DNA of 64,000 bases from Cinnamomum chago (taxonomy: Eukaryota; Streptophyta; Magnoliopsida; Laurales; Lauraceae). This document shows positions 30,481-42,621 of this stretch, piece by piece. Both the position numbers and the translations under genes were made by a program. Within the stretch, counting starts at the first letter, position 1, and every line of letters starts with the position of its first letter. Where the stretch lies: assembly GCA_038049695.1 (NCBI GenBank), contig CP142451.1, positions 31,356,001 to 31,420,000 of the forward strand, in the 5' to 3' direction. The notes under the pieces were generated by a model, which saw nothing but the letters and a program-made list of their open reading frames with translations, ran no database searches and had not been told where the DNA came from.

Positions 30481-31778
30481 GCATATGGGCAAGGTTTAAA
30501 CATTTGGCTGAGTCGACTCGAACTTGGTGAAGTCCAATTCATTTCTAGTGCTACTCCGCGTCGCCACACTTGAATGATAAAACTGCTTTATCACACTGGA
30601 TAAAGAGAATGAAGAATTAAGAGAAGAAACTTATTCTCTTGATCTCAAACAACAAGAAAAGAATTATAATAGGTAATACAACTATATGAACTTCAAAATT
30701 TCACTCAATCAACTTTATGTGGGAGGAAATACATAACTCAATTTATAGGGGTAATTGTAAATCCGGGATTAATCATCCCTAATTCTCTTGCACTTCCGTG
30801 AGCAACCATACAATGAACAAAAGCAAAGAAAACTTAATGGGTATTGCAAAAGGCATTGCACCGCACAAGAACCAATGCACAATAGAAAAACGACAATGCA
30901 CAGTAGTAAATGGTTGCTTGTACTTCAAGAAATGTCAGAATAGTAAGAGTCCAGCTTACTTCAAATAGCCCCCTTTTAACCTAGACTTCATTTACACCAA
31001 GTAAAGCTTCATCTTGATGAACAAATCCTTTTTGGAAGGGTAGGTGAACAAGTCCTCCATCTGGTCTTAAGATTTTCAAAATATAAATTCGACATCCCCA
31101 TCCTTCACTAATTTTTGAATGAAGTGATACTTAATCTTTATGTGCTTGCTTTTACTATGGTACATCAGATTCTTTGATAAAGATATTGTTGCCTTGTTAT
31201 CACAAAACAATTTTGTAGCTCCTTCTTTCTCATGATTCAACTCCTCCAAAATCCATCTCAGCCACATAGCTTGACAATTGGTTGAAGCAAGAGCAATGTA
31301 TTCCAATTCCACTATAGGGAGGGCAATTACTACAGATTTTTTTTATGAGGACCATGAAATTGCACTAGAGCCAAAGTTTAAAACATATTCGGAAGTACTC
31401 TTGCAATCATCAATACTTCCGATCCAAACATATCACAGTAGCCAACCAAGTTTGGATTTTCTTTTTATAGTAAGAGAGGCCATGATTATGTGTCCCTTTC
31501 ACATGCCATGATTAAAATCCTTTTCCCACCTTCCCAATGAACATCACTTGGTGGTTCCACGAACCAACTGAACATGCTTACCAAATATGTGAGATCTAGT
31601 CTTGTTGTTGTTAAATACATAAGATAACTAGCAAAACTTCGATAAATAGTTTGATCCACCATTTTCTTTCCATCATTTTTGCTTAACTTTAAACTAACTT
31701 CCATCAAAGTAGTGCTAATTGGTTTAACATCTTGCATTCTAAACCTTTTCAACAAGTCTTGTGCATATTTCTTTTGAG

Positions 31779-32068
31779 TGTTGTGCTTATTTGTGTGGAG
31801 GCATGAACCGGCAATCGACAATCAAACTACACAAAAAGGAAGGGAGACAATCACATGCAGAGATTTACGTGGTTCGGCAAGAGTGCCCACGTCCACAGGA
31901 AAGAATCTCAGCCCTCGTTGGTTCTCCTTCTGTCTTTCTTTCTTAGGTGTAGTTTTATAGATTATATGAATATATATTCTATGCTTTCTTAGCCCCCACA
32001 AAAACACTGGTACAATCACCAAAATGCCCATGACCATGAACCCGTTTGGTTTGGACCGTTGGCCAACA
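31779..32068. mobile_element. 290-bp solo LTR, TG...CA, 5-bp TSD TTGAG
   Basis: Starts TGTTG and ends CAACA. TTGAG flanks it exactly (31774-31778 and 32069-32073). Inside is GATTTACGTGGTTCGGC, a phrase common in short plant copia LTRs. No internal retrotransposon region accompanies it, so it is a solo LTR left by recombination. It is inserted in the reverse-transcriptase end of the minus-strand copia. Confidence 0.88.
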
Positions 32069-34384
32069 TTGAGAAATAAAAATCTCATTTTCATTTTGAT
32101 TTAATTCAATTCCAAGAAAGGAAATAAAGTAAACTCATTTCCGTCATCTCAATTTTTTGCATCATGGCCCTTTTGAAGTCTTCAAATATTGTAACACTAC
32201 TCCCGATATAATGTGAGTTATCCACATATAAGCAAGCAATAAGAATCTCAACTTAAGAGCTTTTCTTGACATAGATGTACTCATGTGGTGATTTGTGAAA
32301 TTCATTTTCTTAAAAATATATATATATATATCAAGTTTGCTATACTAAGCCCTTGGTGCTTTCTTTAGCCCGTACAAAGTTTTCTTCAATTTGCATACTT
32401 TCATCTCTTCATGTTTCTTCACGTAACTAGGAGATTGATCGATATAATCACTTCTTCTAAGGACCCATTCAAAAAAGCTAATTTCACGTCCTTATGGAAG
32501 AATTTCCATTGATTTTGGCTACAAAAGCCACTCCCCATTAGAATGGAGCCTAGACTTGCAACAAGGGCAAAGACTTCATGATATTTGATTCCTTCCTTTT
32601 GCTTATAGCCTTTGGCTACGAAATGAGTTTTGCATCTTTCAACTTCGCCTCTTGCATTTATATTGTCTTGTACACATATTTCACTCCAATTGTCTCATTT
32701 CCTTTTGGAAGTCCAATGAACTCCCAAGCGTTATTTCTTTTAATGAACTCAATTTCCTTATCCATGGCTTTAATTCATCTTTCATCTGTAAATGCTTCTT
32801 CAAAGGTAATTGAATCAGCATCTCCAAACAAAGAAAAGTCCATCCCACCATTAGAAATCATAACATTATTACTAGATGGATACCTTCTGGATGGTTGATG
32901 TGGCCAATTGGATCTCCTTGGTGTAGGAGATTCTTTATGCTCATTAGTGTGATCTATACTCACACTTAATAATGATGGTGGTGATGTTGATGATGTTGAT
33001 GGAGAGCTTGTAATTTCATCATTTGGTCCTTCTATGTATTCATTTAGAAAAATTGGTTTTCGCTTTCTCATTTCATTCCTAGGTCTCTTCTTCATTGAAT
33101 TTCACATCTTTACTAACAATGATTTTGTTCATCAAATGATTAAATAACTTGTATGCTCTATATTATTCACTATATCCAACAAAAACACATTTTTCTAATT
33201 GGTTATCCAATTTTCATCTTATTTCATCCGGCATATGTGAGTAGGCAATACTACCAAATACTCTAAAATGGCTAATACAAGGCTTATGACCTCTCCAAGC
33301 TTCTTGAGGGGCCATATCTTGAACACTTTTATATAAGACATGATTTGAAAGGTAAACAACACTTGATACCGCATCAACCCAAAATGTATTTCCATCCTTT
33401 TGGCTTTCAACGTGCCTTTTGTTAAGTCTACAATTATCTATTTTTCCTTTCAATGATTCCATTTTGTTTGAGGTGTAGCAAGCGGTGAGTTAATGCTTCA
33501 TTTCATTTTTTTCAAGAATTCTTCAAATCCATTTGATATATACTCACTACCTTGATTGGTTTCCAACGTTTTTTTTAACATGAAACCACTTTTCTTTTCA
33601 ATCAAGGTCTAAAAGTGTCACGCCCCCAGAAGTGAAACCGGGGTTATGCGTGAGATTAGGGACAATTAAAATTTTTCAACAATAATAATAATAATAATAA
33701 TAATACTTGGCCCCAATCATGTCCCAAATGGATCAAAGATCGCTGTGAGGTATAAATGTTTCCTCGAATATATAAATCAATAGCGGAAGCTTCATATAAA
33801 CAAGTGGTATCTCAAGATGTATAGTTAAAAGCAATACGGAAGTATATTATCTAAGTTCAAGTTTAAAACAGTAAACAAAAGTATTAATTACAATGAAAGA
33901 CCACGATAAAACTTGGGCCTAACCAAAATGATAACCAAAAGAACCAAAAGATGCATCTATCCAAAATAAGTATGAGGCACTCGAGTACGGGGTCGGTACG
34001 GTTATACAACGCCGTCCGTATTATAGTCTAGGAGGTCATCAGACTGATCCGCCTGAATCTCCTCCGTCGTCTCCTCCTCGATGAAAAAGGGCTCGGTACC
34101 TATGCACCAAGAGTAGTACCATCAAACACGACGGTCGGCATGCAGATATAAATATAAAACATCAATAGATATGCAAAACGAATCAGAATAGGCGATAGAC
34201 AAGATCATAAAACATGCATAGCATCCTGATCGTAAGAAGTGCATAGAATACGAATCATAAACAAACTAACATAAACATCTAGCAAGATAGGCGGTCCACA
34301 TATGCTAATTACCACGGGATAGTATCATTGCCCTCCCTACTCCCATTGAGTTGTGGTGGAGATATCAAGGCACTGGATATACCA

Positions 34385-34490
34385 GGCAGCAAGGCACATG
34401 ATTAAAGCCTGGCAACAAGGCACGAGTAGTAACTCGGCAACAAGGCACAAGTAGTAACTTGGCAACAAGGCACGGTAATGATCCGGCAAA
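34385..34490. repeat. 25-bp short tandem repeats
   Basis: GGC(A/G)(G/A)CAAGGCAC words begin at 34385, 34411, 34436 and 34461, with a fifth degraded start near 34484. They lie inside the 3.4-kb LTR. Confidence 0.85.
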
Positions 34491-36049
34491 CAACCAAGAT
34501 CCATCAATAAGTAAAAGGTCGTACTGCGCAGACGTTCATCAAGGTCCTCACACAGATGGTGCCCCATCTGTGTTGGGCGATATACAGCTGAGTGGTGCCT
34601 GACACAAGGATCCCTAGACAAACAATAGTGAGGGGCTAGGCTTTCTTGCATGAACAAGATTTATCATCAAAAGATAGACTACTTTCCATTATCAAGTCAA
34701 GATCAATCAAGCAAGCTTATTCAAACGTCAATACCATAAGTAGTCCTCATCAAGCTTTTACAATCAAAGCCACCTAACCTCAACACCCCTATCAATCGTC
34801 AAAACAAGCGGAACATCAAAATGGATCCTAAGTTCAACACCTAGGTTCATCAAGAAATCCCAAAAATAAAACAAAACAAACGAAGCTAAGGAACATGAAC
34901 AAAGCATCTAGAAAAGTACCAGACGGTACAATATGGAATCAGAAGCGATAAATAATACAATCCTAGGTATAATGTTAAACCCGAGGCATCGTACAACCAT
35001 ACTCAGTCAACGAAGGGAATAGGGTTCGCGATACCCAAACAAACAATCTTCGTGCATAGATACAAAGGGGGGGGGTATCCCGTTGTCCCGTACCGTTCAA
35101 GATTGAGATAGGTTGTAACCGATGTAACCGGATTAACCGTAAAAGACGTCGGCTCAAAACATATTTACATATAGTCAAATGAGTCCAAAAAGGTAGTCAA
35201 GGTTCCACCCAAGTCCAACTAAAAGAGTGTCAAAAGGGTCATTCAAAAGGTATCCATCAGTGGGCCCGGTCCATATCTCACACAGAGTACCCGATCAACC
35301 GCATACACTGCAGTTACAAAACCTCAATTCTGTAACTGAAGTGAAATGGGTGGAAACCCCTTTCCAACATCCCAGAACATGTAATAAGTCTGTATGAAGG
35401 GTCCACCCCTTCCATTCTAATCCTGCAAACAAAGAAAATAGAGCCTTGCCCTCTCCACATACATCCATACCCCCTCTCATCAAGTCCATTCAACCAACAT
35501 CCATCCCCATCCAACCATTCAACTTATATTATCATATTTTCAACATTTAAAGTATCAATGAGCATGAGGTAATCTAAATCATCATCAATCATCAAATCAA
35601 AAGAAAGACAAACATATCTAAGCATATATATATATAAATATCTACTTGCCTTTGGTGGAAAAATGCCCAAATCCAAAAATCCTATCAAAGCCCAACAAAC
35701 CAAACCTAAGGAAGCACTAGCAAAATAAAACTAAAATAAAAATATAAACTAAAAGAATGGAAAGCTCTAAGCTAACTTGACACAATTCCACACCCAAAGT
35801 ATATAAATCAAACGTAGGGGAAGGGAAGCTTACCAAACAGATGTGAATGGAGTGGTGACTTGCAAATTGAGGATGATTGAGCTCGTAGAGTCCACGCGAA
35901 GATGATAGTGATCATCGGAGGTTGTGGGGCCCACTTGATTGGTGGCCCACTAAATTAGTGGTGATGGAGGAGAGAGAAAGTCAACTCACTTAACTGTGAG
36001 TGGAGTGGAGAGAATGAAATGGGTTGGGGTGGGTTAGATTGGTGAGATG

Positions 36050-36720
36050 AGTGAATTAGAGAGAGAGAGAGACAATAATAGAGAGAGAAAGAAACAAGAA
36101 GAAAACAGAGAACGAGAGAGAGAGAGAACCAGGGAAGAAGAAAGAAAGAGACAGAGAAGAGAGAGAGAATAAAAGAGTGAAATGGGTGGGGCTACTTCAT
36201 GTGGCACGGAGGAGTGAGAGGGGAAAGGAAATAAAGAAAGAGAAATAGAGAAGGGAGAAAAAATGGAGAAAAAGAGAGAAAGAAATGGAATGGGTTGTGG
36301 CTTCGCCAGAGATTGTGGAGCTCGGCGGTGATCGCTGGTGTGCACGGAGTCCGGCGGCGTGAGGCAATGACGAGAGTGAAGAGAGGGAGGACGATGGAGA
36401 TGAGAGAAAAGGAATGAAAGGCTGTTGTCGGTGAGGAATGAAGATGAGGAGGAAAGGGAGAAAGAAGATAAGGGAGAAGGAAAAATAAAGAAAGAGGGGG
36501 ATGAGACGATGAAATGGTGAGGTGGGGCTTGATGCACGTGGAACAAGGAGATGGGAAAGAGAGAAAGGGATAAAGAAAACAGTGAATGGGAGAGAGTGAA
36601 ATGAAAAGGTGAGATGGCCATCACGTGGAGATGAGATGAGATAAATAGATGAGTGAGGAGAGAGAATGGAATGAGGAGAGAGTGAAATGAATGTGTAAAT
36701 GGGTTTGGATCAAGCCTGGT
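36050..36720. repeat. Purine-rich low-complexity tract
   Basis: Dominated by GAGAGA, GAAAGA and GGAGAA words on the plus strand. It creates a long antisense open frame rich in Ser, Phe and Leu that is not a gene. Confidence 0.8.
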
Positions 36721-37017
36721 TTTAGAGTGTCTTCGAGGGTCCGGATCAAGATGGAATAGAAGACTAAAGTTTAGGAAATAAAACCATCTACCCAACGGTA
36801 CCAAAATCTCGAAAAGTGAAAAAATACTAAAAAGCCGTCGGAACTTTCCGGAAATAACGACACACACCCCTACTATACCCAAACGCACTCCGTATCGAGC
36901 GAGACTTCGCACGCGAGATCCATACGTCAAACCCGACTCGCTAAGACTCTAAACAAACTTACTAACTAATCATGCAATTAATTATAATTAATATGGGTTA
37001 TGGGTCGGGATGTTACA

Positions 37018-37599
37018 CAAAGAATCTGAAATATTCAAATACTTCATATTTTTCTAAAAGAGCAAACACCTAAGTTTTTTTGCAACAATCATCAATGAAA
37101 ATGAGAAAATAGTGATTACCTCCAATCGAAGTTGTATGTCATGCCAAATATAGATACATGTACGGACACGTACATGAAAAATGGGGATTAAACCAAGTTT
37201 AGTGTTTTATGAATTGAGTCATCATAAGAAGTAAATATTTCAAGTTTAAATAACAAATATTGTAGGTGTGACTTAAATTTGTTGAGCATCATTATGAAAT
37301 AAAAATTACTTATTGGTATTCTTCATTCTTGAAAGTAAATGAAGATTATTATGCACATACACAAAATCTTCAATCCTTCCAGTTTTAAACTTGCTTTTTT
37401 ATAGTACAGATTTGAGAATAAGTACTCGATTTGATGAAGTGGGTTGAGAGAGAGACTTAGATGCTGACACTAATAATATAAGAGTACTAAGTCCGTGCAT
37501 TCCCCATCATGCAAGAGGATCAGAAGCGTTCGTCTCTTACATTACATGTAAGAGTTACTAATATAACCAGATGGTATGCAAAATATTTCAAACTCCACA
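37018..37599. other. Copia integrase tail and unassigned A/T-rich sequence
   Basis: 37020-37150 continues the minus-strand copia integrase. 37150-37440 contains a GGACACGTACATG phrase like decayed MITE sequence. 37440-37600 is unassigned. Confidence 0.4.
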
Positions 37600-39065
37600 T
37601 TAACCTCTCTAAATTTCTCTGGTGGAAATAGATAATCAAAACATGCAATTCGGTTACACGATACTTCTACATCAATATGTGTTACTCCTTTACCTCCCCA
37701 AGTAAGTCATCCATAATTGTCATATTTAGATGGAGTGAGTGTGCCGCACAATGTAGTGGAGTAAAGTCTCTATTTCACTCCAAAACAAGTATTTTAGACA
37801 ACCCATCAAAAACTTTTGATCGACTAATTAACATGTTTTTCTTATAAAAATGAAACACTTTCACATTTCCAAACATTGTGTCTTACATTTTATAACTATA
37901 AAATTTTTGTTGTTTGCAATTCTTAACATATTAATTATGGGCTCCATAAAATCCAAAAGTTAATCAACCTTTTTCCGCAATTCATCATTTAAAATACATT
38001 TTTTTGATAAATTAGTCTTTCTTATCATCTTTTTTTAGATATTTCTAAACTCGATCGATGATCATTTTTTTTGTAATGCATCTTTTACCTTCTTAATATG
38101 CCTGAGCATCACTATTATAGATGTAAAGCGAGTTTCTGCCACCCGTAATAATTTCGACTTTGAAAGGGAATTGAAAACTGAAAGAGTCATATTATGGTTT
38201 ATAATGAAAATTTTAATATCTTTTACCACTCTTTCATTTTCAACTATCCAATCTAATTGTGCAAAGCTCCTTTCATTTTCTGTCAGATTTTTTGGTTGAC
38301 AGATATTTTTAACACCAAATTTAGAGTGTAAATTTTGCATGGAGTCCAAAATATGTGTGACTATTTACCCTCAATGATTTTTTTAACTACCTTGTAAACT
38401 GCATCATTGTTTGTTAATATTTGCACTACTCTCGATAAACTCACTTCCTCTAAAACTTGCAAAAATGATTCTGACATATATGTTGTATCTTCATAAATTT
38501 TTGATGCATCAACTACTTTAAAAAAGCATTACTTCATAAGATGAAACCATCATAAAATTAATCAACGACCTTGTTTGAGCATCAGTTCAACTATCAGACA
38601 CAATGGAAACTTCTGTAACATCCCATGATCTCCTAAATGTATTCTTCAAACTTTCTATATCATCTCTCTCTTGCACCAATAATGAATTGCACAACCAAGT
38701 ATTCACGTGAATGATTGCTTAATCGATCATCCTAAAACTTTCTTCCCTTTTTGCTTTCATCTATTTGACGTAATGGGGCATTTAAGGATGTTCTTCGCTG
38801 TTGTTCTTTCCTAATTTGAGCTTCAAATTGTTCTTTTTTCAATTCCTCTGTAAGTGTAAGATCTACTTTTGAGCTACTTTATACATTCTCACTCCGCTTA
38901 TCTTAAGTAGATGAGCATTTACTCTAGACTATGATCCATTAAATAACTTTTTACATAAGTTACATGTCCAACTTTTATTACCACCAACTATGGTTTTACC
39001 ACTAGCTACCAACACACATAACATATCTTCATAGCGGGGCCTCAAGTTCTACTTCATCCTTTTTT
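37600..39065 (-). mobile_element. Second hAT transposon remnant (BED + DUF659)
   Basis: Minus-strand reading from 39060 gives SGKTIVGGNKSWTCNLCKKL (BED finger, CxxC) and VNAHLL. Next come TDAQTRSLINFMMVSS near 38590 (DUF659 start) and ENERVVKDIKIFIINHNMTL, then LLRVAETRFTSIIVMLRH at 38349-38062 and LLDFMEPIINMLR near 37950. Stops and frame changes are frequent, and the C-terminal dimerisation block was not found. It is a different lineage from the hAT at 1078-3630: the TRF(T/A)S motif and spacing differ. It probably inserted into the minus-strand copia. Confidence 0.75.
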
Positions 39066-40650
39066 ATAGTGTTGTTAGCTTGAAACTGAATCTCATCACT
39101 TGTTAAAGAACTAATTGTAACATGAGCCGTTAAGAAGAAAATAAAAGTGGTGCTTTACTAGAAAACATTTCTATGAAGCTTTAATTTTGATGAAGATTAA
39201 AGATGTCGTGAGGCCTCTTATGTACCAAAGAGAGCGAGTTGTCATGAGAAAAATGTATGGTGGGGTATGTAGTCATGACGAAGAAGAGTTTAGAGAGAGA
39301 GAGAGAGAGCAACTGATAATATTTTTTTTTCGCTCTTTTCAATTTTATGCTTGTCTTCCACAATTTAGCATGCATGTTTACTCACTATTATAATATACTT
39401 GGAAGCATCTAAAAATGTGATAGACTCATTAAATAAGAGGTTGCTTTGAAATGAGCATTGCCTATTGAAAGGCATCACACTTTCTTCTTTTGCATGACTT
39501 GCATTTAGTGCATAGGGGTATCATTTACTGCATGGGGGTAAAGTGAAAGGACAAGTATGATGACTAATAGAGAGCTTGTATAGTACTACTTGAAGGATAT
39601 GGTATGGACGTATGGTATGATATAACTAAGTATTTGTATGGGCATGGTATGGATGAATCATCTTATTATTTGTATTTTTAAAATACTATTATTTACATCG
39701 AAATCATTCTAATTATGTACATCATTATTTTTAGCATGGGCCTCCTAACAGATTAAGCCCATATGGTAATTGGAAAGAATACTCTTGAACTGTACCAATT
39801 CTATACATAGTTGTATATGATACGTGCATAACTACTAAAAATGGGTCCTTGAAAATCTCATTCTGAAGTGGGTTAAGTCATGATCCTAAAAACTTTCGAG
39901 TTCCAAGCTTTCAATTATTAAAATGAAGGGAAGGAAAGAAGATTCTTTGAAAAAGGGAAAATATAGCACTGTAAAAAAAATGAAATGTCCTTTTAAGGCC
40001 CCTTTCCATTCATTGTCGACAAAAACAAAACAACATCAACGGAGAGAAAAGAAAGAATAAGGAAAAAAGAAAAGAAGAAGAGCTGAGAAAGAAGGAGGAG
40101 ACCAAGGTGGCCATCATCAAAGCCACTACCCATGATGACAACCTTGTAAGACCCTCTTCCTCTTCTCCTCCTATCGTGCCCACGTCGCCACCCGCATCTC
40201 TGTTGTTGCTTGCCGCTTCTCCAAGATCGAGGCCGAATTGTCACACTCAGTCAAGCAATTGACTATAGAATTCAGCCTCCTCATTTCCTTTTTCTTCTTT
40301 GTTGTCATCGTCTTCCTCTTCTTCTTTTGTGTGTTTGTTTTCTTTTTCGTGGTTGCACGAAAGGGGGAAATGTGTTCAGTCTTTTCCCTTTTAAGTTATA
40401 ACAAAATGACATGAGATTTTACTAGAAAAAAAATCACAAGGCAATTAGAAGATTTTGAATAAATATTGTTTTTTTTTTTTTGTTCAATTTCTTACAAACT
40501 CTTCTAATTTTACTTTCTCCATAAAATAAGAGATAGACGTATCATAGATTTCTGCACCATATCCAAATTGTATCTTGTCATATCTCATACCTAGATCCAT
40601 GTCGGACCGTCACAACACGAGTATGCTGAATATCTATATTCAGGTATCAT
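39066..40650. other. Spacer between hAT remnant and copia LTR remnant
   Basis: No gene. Contains a GA run (39290-39310), a TATGG(T/A)ATGG-rich stretch near 39600-39660 and CTT-rich sequence at 40280-40335. At about 40538-40650 a segment rich in GTATC words and ending GGTATCATA looks like a diverged CTATGATGC-family MITE placed against the LTR. Confidence 0.4.
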
Positions 40651-40849
40651 AAAACTATACAATGAGCAAAAGCCGAAAATAAAAATAAAAAAAAACCCAA
40701 AAGTCACATAGGAGACTTAATGGGTATTATAGAAGGCATTGCACTATACAAGAAATAATGTACAATAGAAAGATAAAATGTACAGTAGAAAATGGTTGCT
40801 TGTACTTCAATGAATACTAAAATACTAAGAATCTAGCTTACTTCAAACA

Positions 40850-41639
40850 TCGAACAGGGGTATAAAGGGTCTAAAACCTAACTTTTGCCCATTTCTTCCC
40901 AACTTTCCCTACTTCTTCTCATTTCTTCCTTGATTCTCATGCTATCAAAGGGCTATTCTATCATTATTGTAAAGAGAGATTGATTCCTAAAATTAATAAG
41001 GCAACTAAGATATATAATTAACAATAATACTTTTGTCGGTAAATAGCTTCCAATTATAACCTATCACTGCACCTATTATCTACAAAGAGAAAAGGAATAG
41101 ATAGATTATTTATATAACTTGCATCTGAAGTTTTGCTTGAGATTGCGTTTGCCATTGGTAGGCTGTCATGATTGATGACATTCTTTGAATTTTTGTTGAT
41201 TTATATTGCACCAAAACCATAACCAAATCCTCAAATAGTCACTTAATCTTACAAAACTAAAATGAACAAAAAATACCTAAAAATAAATACACATATATTT
41301 ATATATTTTTTCCTCCCCACCTTAGAGCATTACCTATAGCTCACTGCATGTCATAGTCATGCCTAAAAGTTTCTAGAGTGTTTTACTACCCTAGGAACTT
41401 GTGCTTTGATAACATCTTATCATGACTCCAATTTTCGGGACATTTTTTTTTAAATTCTGAAAATGAAATTCTAAAAGCTCAATTCATGAGGCCCAATAAA
41501 TCTTCAACGTGAGATTAGGAGTATTGCAGAAGAATATTTAATGACATCAATTAAATACGAGATCATAACACAAGCATTTGAATCTTTCAGTTGAATCACT
41601 AATTAAATTAAATAAATAATTTAATAATATACTGCTCGT
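40850..41639. other. Unassigned A/T-rich spacer
   Basis: Nothing recognised. It lies between the minus-strand copia LTR and the start of visible plus-strand copia coding sequence. Confidence 0.4.
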
Positions 41640-42621
41640 TTTGCCGATTGTCAATTCGATGAGACAATATTTCTGCCATTAGGGGGAGATAAGATAGTTC
41701 CTGAAGAACAGTAAGAATTAAGATGGAATACTTTCACTTTGTCTCATCTGGATCCACGTACTTCACAATGTGAAAATGAAGTACATAGAATTGTGTATTT
41801 ACAAGAAATTAGAAACAGATTACCTGATGCATTTAACCATGCAACAAATGTGACAAAGTCACATGTGCCAACTATAAATGTACCTGATATGATTAATGTC
41901 CCTGTAGGATAAAGTCAGAATACAGCAGAAAAGAATATACAATACGCTAGAAGCGTGGCAAACCTATAGGTTTAAAGGACTCAGCTCTGCGAAAAATGAG
42001 AAATGAGCAATTATTATCATGTCCTCCCGGAGAAAGAGGCACATAACGCTTTGAAGAGGTTCCTCCTGGAGAGGCATATCTGCTCTTAAAGAGGTTATGA
42101 TAAAATTCATTCATTCTAGAATAATGGAAGTCCCTAATGAGACTTTAGAAGCCCCTGAAGAGACACGATACCGAATAATGAAGAGATCTCTATACTTTAC
42201 AATTATTTAAGAGAGAGATGGAATGGAAATGAAATTGTCATTGATGATGTATTTGCATATGTGGTAGCTACAAAAATATCAAAAGAAAAATGATGATGAT
42301 GATGATTGGGATACATAACTACATACTATAAATGAATGTCGATAAAAAAAGTTTGGCCAAAAATGGAAAAGTGTCATCAAAGCAGTTAGAGTCTCTCAAT
42401 GAATGTGGTGTGTTCGGATATAAACTCCAAACGGTGTTGCATATGTGGTAGTTACAACATCCATGCTTTCTATAGTACAAACTCCAAACGGTGTTAACCA
42501 TGTAGATTACAAGTGGGTGTTTGTAAGAAAAATGAATGAAATTATCGGATATAAGGCACAATTAGTGGCACACGATTTCCTTAAGAACCTGGGATTGATT
42601 ATAAGGAAATATACTCCCCTG

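Larger units (their letters stand above)
33616..37017. mobile_element. 3.4-kb solo LTR (TGTCACGCCCC...GGGATGTTACA), probably Ty3/gypsy
   Basis: Opens TGTCACGCCCCCAG and closes TCGGGATGTTACA. Integrase sequence of the host copia is found directly on both sides, so the limits are firm. The flanks AAAAG and CAAAG agree at 4 of 5 bases, an eroded target duplication. Ends of this type and this length are known from long-LTR gypsy groups such as Del/Tekay; that assignment is from memory of the family. It carries 25-bp repeats near 34385 and a long purine tract at 36050-36720. No protein-coding part is seen. Confidence 0.72.
30580..40849 (-). mobile_element. Ty1/copia LTR retrotransposon fossil, reverse orientation, nested
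   Basis: Read on the minus strand, an LTR remnant at about 40849-40651 matches the LTR at about 30967-30580 (both open TGTTTGAAGTAAGC or TATTTGAAGTAAGC). Between them lie integrase (about 37150-37020 and 33600-33180), reverse transcriptase (about 33100-31800) and RNase H (about 31820-31070), followed by a polypurine tract (30969-30978). It is broken in many places (more than ten). It carries a 290-bp solo LTR (31779-32068), a 3.4-kb solo LTR (33616-37017) and probably a hAT remnant (37600-39065) in its gag end. LTR similarity is moderate, so it is old. The outer limit at 30580 is approximate. Confidence 0.75.

Noticed and set aside
36034-36930. 298-codon minus-strand open frame
   Set aside because: Low-complexity Ser/Phe/Leu sequence opposite a GA-rich tract inside a 3.4-kb LTR; no conserved domain and no gene context.
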